NCBI GenBank assembly: GCA_963824935.1
Contig: CAWGRF010000029.1
Location: forward strand, 1-64,000
DNA from: JACCZX01 sp963824935
GTDB lineage: Bacteria > Pseudomonadota > Gammaproteobacteria > Burkholderiales > Burkholderiaceae_F
Length of the DNA: 64,000 nucleotides
Reading direction: 5' to 3'
Position numbers and translations under genes: made by a program. The notes under the pieces are model-generated. The model saw nothing but the letters and a program-made list of their open reading frames with translations, was not told the DNA's origin and made no database searches. Positions within the stretch are counted from its first letter, which is position 1, and every line of letters starts with the position of its first letter. Positions 44,976 through 51,166 of this stretch are shown here, one piece after another.

Positions 44976-45030
44976 AGCCGGCACGCTGCCGGTGCGTCAT
45001 CGTGCAACGTAGTTCCCACGAGGAGGGTCC

Positions 45031-45411
45031 ATGCTTTCGCAATCGCAAGTCACGTGCATGTTGCCGGTCAAGGATCTATCCCGCGCTCGGCGCTTTTACG
45101 AGGAGGGACTTGGCCTCGAGCCAGACGGATTGCGGCCCGACGGCAAGTTCATCTACCGCTGCGGCGGCACCGAGGTCGCGTTGTTTCCGAAGGACGAAGG
45201 AACGAAGGCCGAGCATACGGCGCTGAGTTTCAAAGTCGACAACATCAGTGACGCCATCACTACGCTGAAGGCGCGCGGCGTCAAGTTTGCCGACTACGAC
45301 TTCCCGGGATTCAAAACGATCGACCATGTGTGCGTGCTGGGCTCGGAGAAAGCGGCATGGTTCGAAGACACCGAGGGCAACATCCTCTGTCTGCACGAGG
45401 ACGTTGGCTGA
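45031..45411 (+). CDS. VOC (glyoxalase) family protein
   Basis: 126 residues with GAGGAGGGTCC before the ATG. VOC fold: VTCMLPVKDLSRARRFYEEG, TEVALFPKDEGTKAEHTALS, HVCVLGSEKAAWFEDTEGNI with the terminal metal-binding Glu region. Two bases after it the pyridoxamine-oxidase-like gene begins. Small-molecule binding or lyase role; ligand unknown. Cotranscribed with the two genes downstream and probably under TetR control. Confidence 0.88.
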   Translation: MLSQSQVTCMLPVKDLSRARRFYEEGLGLEPDGLRPDGKFIYRCGGTEVALFPKDEGTKAEHTALSFKVDNISDAITTLKARGVKFADYDFPGFKTIDHVCVLGSEKAAWFEDTEGNILCLHEDVG

Positions 45412-45412
45412 G

Positions 45413-46039
45413 ATGGTTTCGCCGGACGACGCGTATCACGCCGGCATGCGCCGGCTGCAGGATCGGTTCGACACGCGCCGGCTTGCCGATCGCCTGGTCG
45501 ACAAGCTGTCGCGAACCGAGTTCACCGACGAGGATCGCGCATTCGTCGAGAGTCGAACGTTGTTCTTCGTTGCAACTGCCGATAGCGACGGGCGGCCCGA
45601 CTGCTCGTACAAAGGCGGTGCAGCGGGGTTCGTCCGAGTGACCGACGTCAACGAGATCGCGTTTCCGAGTTACGACGGCAACGGCATGTTCCGCAGCCTC
45701 GGCAACGTGCTTGTGAATCCAGCGATTGCGCTGCTGTTTATCGACTTCGAGCAGCCGCGCCGTCTGCGCGTGAACGGAACCAGTTTTATCCAGCTCGACG
45801 ATCCGCTGCTCGAGCAATTTGCCGGCGCACAGGTGATCGTGCGCGTGCGTGCAACACAAATTTTTCCGAATTGCCCGCGCTACATCCATCGAATGCAGAC
45901 GGTGGAAGCGTCGGCCTACGTGCCACGCGCCGGCTACGTTCCGCCGGTGCCTGCGTGGAAGCGTTTCGAGGCATTCGCCGACGTGTTGCCAATCGGCGAT
46001 CCGGCGCATGCCACATCACCCAAGGAGGACGATCGATGA
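45413..46039 (+). CDS. Pyridoxamine 5'-phosphate oxidase family (flavin-binding split barrel)
   Basis: 208 residues from ATG 45413. Split-barrel signatures: FFVATADSDGRPDCSYKGG, ALLFIDFEQPRRLRVNGTS, and PNCPRYIHRMQ, as in flavin-binding PPOX-like proteins of the MSMEG_1061 or similar branch. Not a real pdxH, since it lacks the PLP-binding tail. Likely FMN-, F420- or heme-binding reductase of small oxidised molecules. Overlaps the next gene by ATGA, so the two are coupled. Confidence 0.82.
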   Translation: MVSPDDAYHAGMRRLQDRFDTRRLADRLVDKLSRTEFTDEDRAFVESRTLFFVATADSDGRPDCSYKGGAAGFVRVTDVNEIAFPSYDGNGMFRSLGNVLVNPAIALLFIDFEQPRRLRVNGTSFIQLDDPLLEQFAGAQVIVRVRATQIFPNCPRYIHRMQTVEASAYVPRAGYVPPVPAWKRFEAFADVLPIGDPAHATSPKEDDR

Positions 46040-46425
46040 GCCAGCCACATGCAGTGGAACACGTCGAAGAAATGGCCGAATGGAAGAACTTCTCGCGGCC
46101 CGACGAGGTGCGCGAGTTTCCACGCGGGCGCGTCGAGCTGATCAAGATCGGCGGCGCGACTGTAGGCCGCGCGATCTTCGAGCCGGGATGGCGCTGGTCG
46201 ACCTCGGTGCAACCCATCGCGAAAACGCACAGTTGCGAAGCGCCGCACTTTCAGTATCACGTGTCGGGCGTGCTGCGCGTCAAGATGGACGATGGAACCG
46301 AGTTCGATTGTCGGCCGGGCGACGTTTCACTGCTGCCTTCCGGCCACGATGCATGGGTCGTCGGCGATGAAGCGGCGATCGTTGTCGATTTCCAGGGAAT
46401 GATCGACTACGCCAAGTCGCACTGA
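46036..46425 (+). CDS. Cupin-fold protein
   Basis: 129 residues from ATG 46036 with AAGGAGGACGATCG upstream. Single cupin barrel: HFQYHVSGVLRVKMDDGTEF and CRPGDVSLLPSGHDAWVVGD. His residues in the first motif are reduced to HxQxH-like, so metal binding is possible but not certain. Last gene of the TetR-VOC-PPOX-cupin unit. Likely binds or transforms a small molecule; function unknown. Confidence 0.82.
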   Translation: MSQPHAVEHVEEMAEWKNFSRPDEVREFPRGRVELIKIGGATVGRAIFEPGWRWSTSVQPIAKTHSCEAPHFQYHVSGVLRVKMDDGTEFDCRPGDVSLLPSGHDAWVVGDEAAIVVDFQGMIDYAKSH

Positions 46426-46481
46426 TCGTCGATTCAAACGGCTCTAGCAGGGACGCGCTACGTGCTCGCGCGGCGCGCGGC

Positions 46482-46487
46482 TATAAT
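46482..46487 (+). promoter_or_regulatory. -10 element before the tRNA pair
   Basis: TATAAT in CGGCTATAATCCGCGCC, 16 bp before tRNA-Ala. Perfect -10 hexamer; the -35 region is GC-rich and not obvious. It likely drives tRNA-Ala and tRNA-Glu together. Confidence 0.6.
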
Positions 46488-46502
46488 CCGCGCCTCGCGT
46501 GT

Positions 46503-46578
<76 letters not shown>

Positions 46579-46602
46579 TTATTCACGCGCGATTAGCACC
46601 AA

Positions 46603-46678
46603 GTCCCCATCGTCTAGAGGCCTAGGACATCGCCCTTTCACGGCGGTAACAGGGGTTCGAATCCCCTTGGGGACGCCA
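46603..46678 (+). tRNA. tRNA-Glu (TTC)
   Basis: 76 nt with encoded CCA: GTCCCCATCGTCTAGAGG start, anticodon loop CCTTTCACG with TTC, T arm GGGG-TTCGAAT-CCCC. Nearly identical to the E. coli gene. Its last 12 bases (TTGGGGACGCCA) recur at 50406-50417, marking it as the attachment site of the islet that follows. Confidence 0.96.
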
Positions 46679-46868
46679 GGACTAAGGCTTCGATGTGGCG
46701 CTTGTCCCACTTGCGCAGGGCACGCTTCAACGCGTCCGTCTCGTCCGCGTGGGCTAACTGATCAGCCACGCGCAGCTTGTCGCCTTCGAGTTCGGCGATC
46801 TTGCGTCCGAGTGCCGCACCACCGCCTTCTGCTACGGCCTCCACGATGGTGTCACTACTGTCATTCCG
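46638..46868 (-). pseudogene. Possible recombinase C-terminal remnant reading into tRNA-Glu
   Basis: On the minus strand an Ala/Glu/Lys-rich coiled-coil tail (VEAVAEGGGAALGRKIAELE, GDKLRVADQLAHADETDALK) ends ASPRGFEPLLPP. The last part is the antisense of the tRNA-Glu T arm. Integrases inserted at tRNA 3' ends often terminate this way, and the coil recalls serine-recombinase tails. The rest of such a gene is missing. Weak call. Confidence 0.3.
46667..46678 (+). repeat. Direct repeat, att copy at tRNA-Glu end
   Basis: TTGGGGACGCCA, the final 12 bases of the tRNA-Glu gene including CCA. Exact twin at 50406-50417, 3739 bp away in the same orientation. Confidence 0.65.
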
Positions 46869-46892
46869 AAAACGCGCACCGCTGTAAAGCGC

Positions 46893-47225
46893 GTGCGCCG
46901 GGATGCACCGCCCGAGGTCTTTGTGGTGCACGCGCGCCTGGATGCCGCCCGCAAAGACGTGGTGTTCTCGGAGCGGCAGCGCGTCTACGCGGTGGAAACG
47001 AACCTTGATTGCAGCGAGATTGCGCCTATTACCGCGCAAGGGCCAACGCAGGCAAAAGCATTTAGGCCGTGTGCGGCGGGGTTTCACGTGCTGCAGATCG
47101 GCAGCGCCGGGCCGGAGCGTCGGTTCAAGGTGCTGGGCGTTGCGGACCGCGACGAGCGTGTAAAGAGTATTACTCCCGCCGCGCTGCGCGAGCTGCTGTG
47201 GCGTCTTGGGATTGATGATGCCTAG
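46893..47225 (+). CDS. Hypothetical protein, first islet gene
   Basis: 110 residues starting from a GTG (VRRDAPPEVFVVHARLDAAR), mixed beta/alpha with QIGSAGPERRFKVLGVADRD in the second half and AALRELLWRLGID at the end. No family recognised. It lies on the opposite strand to a possible recombinase tail, so only one of the two frames is likely to be used. Stop at the convergent PEP-CTERM gene boundary. Confidence 0.4.
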   Translation: MRRDAPPEVFVVHARLDAARKDVVFSERQRVYAVETNLDCSEIAPITAQGPTQAKAFRPCAAGFHVLQIGSAGPERRFKVLGVADRDERVKSITPAALRELLWRLGIDDA

Positions 47226-47875
47226 CGATAGCTCTTCTCAGACTTCCACCGCACCAGCAGCCCCGCTATCGGCAGCACCATCAATAACCACGTCGGCGGC
47301 TCGGGCACCGTCGTGGCACCGGCGAAGTCGATCCGCAAGTTATCAAAGCCGTCGGAGCCGCCTGAACTCTGCGGTTCTTCAAAACGCAACCACATTACGT
47401 CCGTCCACTCGGCACCCGTCAAGGTCACTGGCGGAAGATTAAAAGCGCCAGGAGGACGAAGACTCGGATTGTTGGTATAGCTGCCACCATTAGATGATGT
47501 GACGGTCCAGTGAGCAGGACCGCCTAATGACAGTGGATCGAAGCCGAGCAAGGAAAACAACTCGCCACCTAAGTGCTCGAAGCGCACGGTGGCGCCGTCG
47601 CCTCCTTGGATGTGCGGAGCGCCATCGAATCCAAGCCACGTAGATTCGTAGTTAGGCGATGGACCATTCAAGTTCATACGAGCGCCGGGAACAAACCGGA
47701 AGCCATCAATGATCAGAGTTCTTGCATCATCTAGGGACCCTCCAAGCACATTGACAAGCCCCGGTGTGGGCACCCAGATGTGTTCCGTAGGGTCTTCAAA
47801 GTCGAAGGTGATAGGTGCAGCCTGTACGGCGCACGACAAACTGAATAGAGCTGCTGCTAGCTTTGTCGCTTTCAT
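47222..47875 (-). CDS. PEP-CTERM sorting-domain protein
   Basis: 217 residues. Signal peptide TKLAAALFSLSCAVQA. Beta-rich secreted domain (APITFDFEDPTEHIWVPTP, FEHLGGELFSLLGFDPLSLG). The C terminus has VPEPPTWLLMVLPIAGLLVR followed by WKSEKSYR, i.e. the PEP motif, a membrane helix and a basic tail recognised by exosortase. It is exported and probably anchored or released at the cell surface. Exosortase genes must be elsewhere. Its ATG overlaps the stop of the Cys-rich gene (ATGA), so they are coupled. Confidence 0.88.
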   Translation of the reverse strand: MKATKLAAALFSLSCAVQAAPITFDFEDPTEHIWVPTPGLVNVLGGSLDDARTLIIDGFRFVPGARMNLNGPSPNYESTWLGFDGAPHIQGGDGATVRFEHLGGELFSLLGFDPLSLGGPAHWTVTSSNGGSYTNNPSLRPPGAFNLPPVTLTGAEWTDVMWLRFEEPQSSGGSDGFDNLRIDFAGATTVPEPPTWLLMVLPIAGLLVRWKSEKSYR

Positions 47876-48156
47876 ACTCGCCTCGCCTCCCCGATGAGAT
47901 GGTTACGCTCTGAAGCGGCCACCGATTGTGTACGAAGAGTCGTCGAGGTTAAATACCGCATTGTTTCAGGCTCTCGTCGGTCGTCATCGCTGCCCGGCTC
48001 GCGTTCGAAGCAAGAGCAACCTAGTTGTGGTTGCGTCCGTACCCGGCTGCATCCCGGATGCTGGCAAACCGCGCACGTATCGCTGGCCGTCCATTCCACG
48101 AAATAGCGGCAGTAGTGGCACGTGTGCGGCGTCGTTTCGAGTTCAAGGGTGAACAT
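47872..48156 (-). CDS. Small cysteine-rich, probably zinc-binding protein
   Basis: 94 residues. Cysteine pairs CHYC near residue 14, CAVC near 28, then CSRV and LGCSCF, suggesting one or two zinc clusters. Acidic middle (EPGSDDDRREPE), basic end. No signal peptide. Family not recognised. Its stop codon overlaps the PEP-CTERM gene start, so it sits first in that two-gene unit. Confidence 0.6.
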   Translation of the reverse strand: MFTLELETTPHTCHYCRYFVEWTASDTCAVCQHPGCSRVRTQPQLGCSCFEREPGSDDDRREPETMRYLTSTTLRTQSVAASERNHLIGEARRV

Positions 48157-48345
48157 TGATCATCTGCAGAGCGTAGCTAAAGCGGCGCAGCGAATCGCCA
48201 TCGTTATTATTGCCGCATGTAAATGCAGCGGGGAATAGGTGATGGTGTGCAGCGCTCGAGCTTCGGCTTCGTTAGTGGTGGCAATGACGACTGGGTATGC
48301 GCAAATAGTTTTCGATGGTCGCCGTTGACGACTGTCCTGAAATGC

Positions 48346-48732
48346 TTAATCGAGTATCGCGGCGATCCCCCAACACACCCAAGCGATGCCGAAAGCTAAC
48401 GCGGCCAAGGACTGTTCAAGTATCCAAACAAGAATGCGGCCTAAGCCTTTCCAACTGCCCTCATACATCAACCTACCTAATGACTCTTGAACGGGAAAGC
48501 TGGGCACGACCGACAGCACCGCTGGCGGATCACTAAGCAATCGATGGTCGACGAAGAGCAAATAGGCGGGTAGCTCAAACCACTGCCCATTTTTCAGCCA
48601 GTAGAAAATTTGCAACGTAATAAGGATGAGCGACCAAAGGCAAAGCAATAAAGCCGCAGCAATAAACGGCGTTGCCGCTACTGGTTCGGGTAGATTAGCT
48701 GGCACTTCGTGTTTAGTTGCGGGCTGTTGCAT
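48346..48732 (-). CDS. Predicted membrane protein, unrecognised
   Basis: 128 residues. Membrane segments FIAAALLLCLWSLILITLQI near residue 25 and LAALAFGIAWVCWGIAAILD at the C terminus, with a loop holding LSDPPAVLSVVPSFPVQESL. A weak SD (GCAAC) precedes the ATG. No family recognised. Part of the islet, same strand as its neighbours. Confidence 0.65.
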   Translation of the reverse strand: MQQPATKHEVPANLPEPVAATPFIAAALLLCLWSLILITLQIFYWLKNGQWFELPAYLLFVDHRLLSDPPAVLSVVPSFPVQESLGRLMYEGSWKGLGRILVWILEQSLAALAFGIAWVCWGIAAILD

Positions 48733-48747
48733 GTTGCTTCCGACGCG

Positions 48748-48855
48748 CTACTTTTTCATTTCCTCGTAGATTTCCGTCGCGCCCTCAAATACCGTTTTTA
48801 ATGCGTTGTCACGGCAGTACTTTGCCAACGTGAGCGCGGGCAAAAAAGTTTTCAT
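48748..48855 (-). CDS. Possible 35-residue peptide
   Basis: A short open frame MKTFLPALTLAKYCRDNALK, then TVFEGATEIYEEMKK, lies 17 bp after the lipoprotein gene on the same strand. Alternating hydrophobic and charged residues could form an amphipathic helix. No clear ribosome-binding site. Kept only because it fills a gap in the islet; coding status unproven. Confidence 0.2.
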   Translation of the reverse strand: MKTFLPALTLAKYCRDNALKTVFEGATEIYEEMKK

Positions 48856-48872
48856 TCGCGACTGGCGGAACT

Positions 48873-49145
48873 TCATTCAACGCACTTGAACTGCAAAGCT
48901 GCGCTACCAGGTCTGGCGAATCCGGAATTGGTGTTTTCGAAGTTGACGGTTTCCACCTTTTTGCTTTGCTTCTTGCAAAAGTCGTTTGCTTCGCGATAAA
49001 CGTCTGCTTTGGCTTCGATCGCCGGCCCCCAGCCAACTTGCGCACTTTTTTGCGACACCATGTAAGTGTCTTTGTCCACGGGAATTACGCCGGTAGAAGC
49101 GCAACCCGCTACAACTGCAACGGCGACGATCAATAAAGCCCTCAT
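48873..49145 (-). CDS. Small lipoprotein
   Basis: 90 residues. Lipoprotein signal ALLIVAVAVVAGC with lipobox VAGC (Cys15). The mature domain VIPVDKDTYMVSQKSAQVGW, EANDFCKKQSKKVETVNFEN is a small charged fold with two further cysteines. Resembles short hypothetical lipoproteins with a Y-M-V-S pattern seen in proteobacteria. GGGGAG lies before the ATG. Probably anchored in the periplasmic leaflet; function unknown. Confidence 0.8.
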   Translation of the reverse strand: MRALLIVAVAVVAGCASTGVIPVDKDTYMVSQKSAQVGWGPAIEAKADVYREANDFCKKQSKKVETVNFENTNSGFARPGSAALQFKCVE

Positions 49146-49323
49146 GGGAGTCTCCCCGTTAGATATTGCCGCAGGCTAGCGGGACACGGTGCGTGCGAAT
49201 CTTCGAAGTACTTGGCAATTGGCGCCCATTGAATGGAAATTGCGGCGTCGCTGCGGGAATTAGTGTTCGCCGTCGCAGCCACGCGATTACCGGCAACAGC
49301 AAAACAACTAGAAGGCTTTCTTT

Positions 49324-49797
49324 ATGAATTCTTTGGTAATGCTCCTCGTGTTCGCGGCAATCGCTGCGGGCCTCATGTTTCTTGCCAAGTTGAAACTCAG
49401 CGGTGCCGGTGGCGACGATGGTCCGTGGCCCTTCTATGCGGCCAAGGCGATGTCCGCCCCTGAACAGGTCCTTTACTACCGGCTATGCAAGACGCTGCCC
49501 GATAACTTAGTGCTGGCACAGGTTGGGCTGAGCCGATTCCTGCGCGTCAAGAAGGGCAACAACTTTCAGAAGTGGTTCAACCGCATCAACCGCATGAGCG
49601 CGGATTTCGTCGTCTGCGCCAAGGATGCCAGCGTGCTTGCGGTGATCGAACTGGACGATTCGACGCACGAGGGGCAGCAGCGCAAGGCAACCGACGCCAA
49701 GAAAGACAAGGCACTAACCGACGCCGGGATTCGCATCGTCCGTTGGAACGTGAAGTCGATGCCGGATGACGCGGCGATCAAGGCCACGTTCAAGTGA
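49324..49797 (+). CDS. DUF2726 domain protein with N-terminal membrane anchor
   Basis: 157 residues. One N-terminal helix (LVMLLVFAAIAAGLMFLAKL), then the DUF2726 domain: EQVLYYRLCKTLPDNLVLAQ, then SVLAVIELDDSTHEGQQRKA and DAGIRIVRWNVKSMPDDAAI. This domain is related to PD-(D/E)xK-type nuclease folds; the conserved IELDDSTH and K residues could be an active site. Function unproven. Its stop overlaps the next gene start (GTGA). Confidence 0.8.
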   Translation: MNSLVMLLVFAAIAAGLMFLAKLKLSGAGGDDGPWPFYAAKAMSAPEQVLYYRLCKTLPDNLVLAQVGLSRFLRVKKGNNFQKWFNRINRMSADFVVCAKDASVLAVIELDDSTHEGQQRKATDAKKDKALTDAGIRIVRWNVKSMPDDAAIKATFK

Positions 49798-50147
49798 GCG
49801 CCCCAGACAACTATCGCGTCGGCTGGTTCTTCTACATCTTGGCGGCGCTGGTCGTCTGGTGGGCGGGCACCGACGTCGTCAGGATCATCGGCATCGTGTT
49901 GTTCTTCGGCGCTTGGTTCTGGAACGCTGAGAGGACACAGCGCGCCGCTGACAGGCAGAGCGCCATCGAACACGCAGAGGAAGACTTCGAGAAGTTCGAC
50001 CCGGAACTCATCGCGCTTGACCGGGAATACGACCTTCTCCCGGAAGCTGGGTATTACGAAGGCTGCAACGAAGAGGCGGCGCGCATCCTCGCCGCGCGCA
50101 GGCACCGCATTCAGGTGCTGCTAAACGAACGCGGGCTGCTCAAGTGA
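49794..50147 (+). CDS. Small membrane protein coupled to DUF2726 gene
   Basis: 117 residues with GTG start inside the preceding stop. Two membrane helices (VGWFFYILAALVVWWAG, VRIIGIVLFFGAWFWNA) are followed by a charged cytoplasmic tail of about 60 residues (HAEEDFEKFDPELIALDREY, ARRHRIQVLLNERGL). Family not recognised. Overlap with the DUF2726 gene points to a joint function. Confidence 0.75.
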   Translation: MSAPDNYRVGWFFYILAALVVWWAGTDVVRIIGIVLFFGAWFWNAERTQRAADRQSAIEHAEEDFEKFDPELIALDREYDLLPEAGYYEGCNEEAARILAARRHRIQVLLNERGLLK

Positions 50148-50461
50148 TCGTGGGTACCGGGCTTGGTGCGGCGAGCTAAGCTAGTGCCATGCCGTAAGCC
50201 AGCCCCAAAAACTCACGCTGCGGCAGATGAGGCGGATCGGTCAGGTGCAGCGGGCGGCGGGTAGCTACTTGCTGACGATCCGCCTGTGCCCTAGCGCGCG
50301 GGCGTGGCTAGCTGCCCCTAGGCACGCGCTGCCCACCCGGTAGGCGCACCGTGCGGCCAGCTATGGCAATAGCGGGGTGGGTGGTGGGGTTAAATGGCAA
50401 TCGCGTTGGGGACGCCACGCGAAAAAGCGTTCACCGCGCACGGCTGTCCAGTGCGCATTCG
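50148..50461. other. Gene-free islet tail with long inverted repeat
   Basis: 314 bp without a credible gene. It contains an imperfect dyad AGGCGGATCGGTCAG (50230-50244) / CTGACGATCCGCCT (50272-50285) that can form a 14-bp stem with one bulge, and the outer islet repeat TTGGGGACGCCA (50406-50417). Possible recombination-site remnant or structured RNA. Confidence 0.4.
50406..50417 (+). repeat. Direct repeat, outer att copy of the islet
   Basis: TTGGGGACGCCA, identical to the last 12 bases of the tRNA-Glu gene, in the same orientation. Flanks differ (GCG-repeat-CGC here), so homology is limited to the 12 bp core. Confidence 0.6.
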
Positions 50462-50944
50462 CTACCGCGCCGCATTCCTCGCTTCGTAGGCGCGCTTTAG
50501 CCGCGCTTCGGTCGCCTCCACCTCGCGCTCGAGACCGGCAATGCGCGCTTCGTATTCGGGCGTTAACCGGCTGCCGCCGCCCGCCAGACCGAGCCTTTCA
50601 CCGGGCAGTGGCTCGCGACCGAGCTCGAGTTTCCTGCGTGCAACCGCCAGTTCACGCTCCAGGTTGTAGATGTTGTCGGTGGCGGTACCCAGCTTGGTGT
50701 TAGGAGGAACCCCGGGGCGCGCGGCTGCGGCTGTCGGTGGTGGCGCTTTACCTGGTGCCGTACTCGGCGGAGTCGATATGCGCGGCGTGCTTTTCGCTTC
50801 GCGCTCTTCGAGTACCTTGCCACCGGCGGGCACGTTATCGGAGTAGAGCACGCTGCCGTCGGGCATCTGCACCTTGTAAATCGTCGTGGCGGTGACCAGA
50901 AACGGCGCCGTGGCCAAGCACACCGCCAAGCTCAAACGGAGCAT
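50462..50944 (-). CDS. DUF4124 domain exported protein
   Basis: 160 residues from ATG 50944 (AAGGAGACAGC before it); longer upstream reading is not family-like. Signal peptide LRLSLAVCLATAPFLVTA, then TIYKVQMPDGSVLYSDNVPA, the DUF4124 motif seen in many betaproteobacterial exported proteins. A Pro/Ala/Thr-rich linker leads to a C-terminal coiled coil (YNLERELAVARRKLELGREP, LEREVEATEARLKRAYEARN). Periplasmic; function unknown. Confidence 0.82.
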   Translation of the reverse strand: MLRLSLAVCLATAPFLVTATTIYKVQMPDGSVLYSDNVPAGGKVLEEREAKSTPRISTPPSTAPGKAPPPTAAAARPGVPPNTKLGTATDNIYNLERELAVARRKLELGREPLPGERLGLAGGGSRLTPEYEARIAGLEREVEATEARLKRAYEARNAAR

Positions 50945-51166
50945 GCTGTCTCCTTCGGGAGTCTGTATCTCAATCTGAGATAACGATAGCCGTTCAAAGC
51001 GGCTGACAAAAGGGTTCGGCAGCCGGTATTTCGGACGTTCCAGAGGTTTTTGCAGCGCATTTCCGGCAAAAGCGGATACAAAAAGCGGGCATTGACACGG
51101 CGACAAGCGATTCTGCTTCCTATCGCAGCGCTCTCGGACATTGCCGCCGATGGCAAAATCGCATCA

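Larger units (their letters stand above)
46667..50417. mobile_element. tRNA-Glu-borne genomic islet bounded by 12-bp direct repeats
   Basis: About 3.7 kb from the tRNA-Glu 3' end to a second copy of its last 12 bases. Contents: a small plus-strand ORF, PEP-CTERM and Cys-rich proteins, several short unrelated accessory proteins, a lipoprotein, a DUF2726 protein and an AT-richer tail. The flanks are core genes (tRNAs and the TetR operon on one side, DUF4124 and dnaE on the other). No complete integrase is inside, so it is probably a decayed integrative element. Confidence 0.6.
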
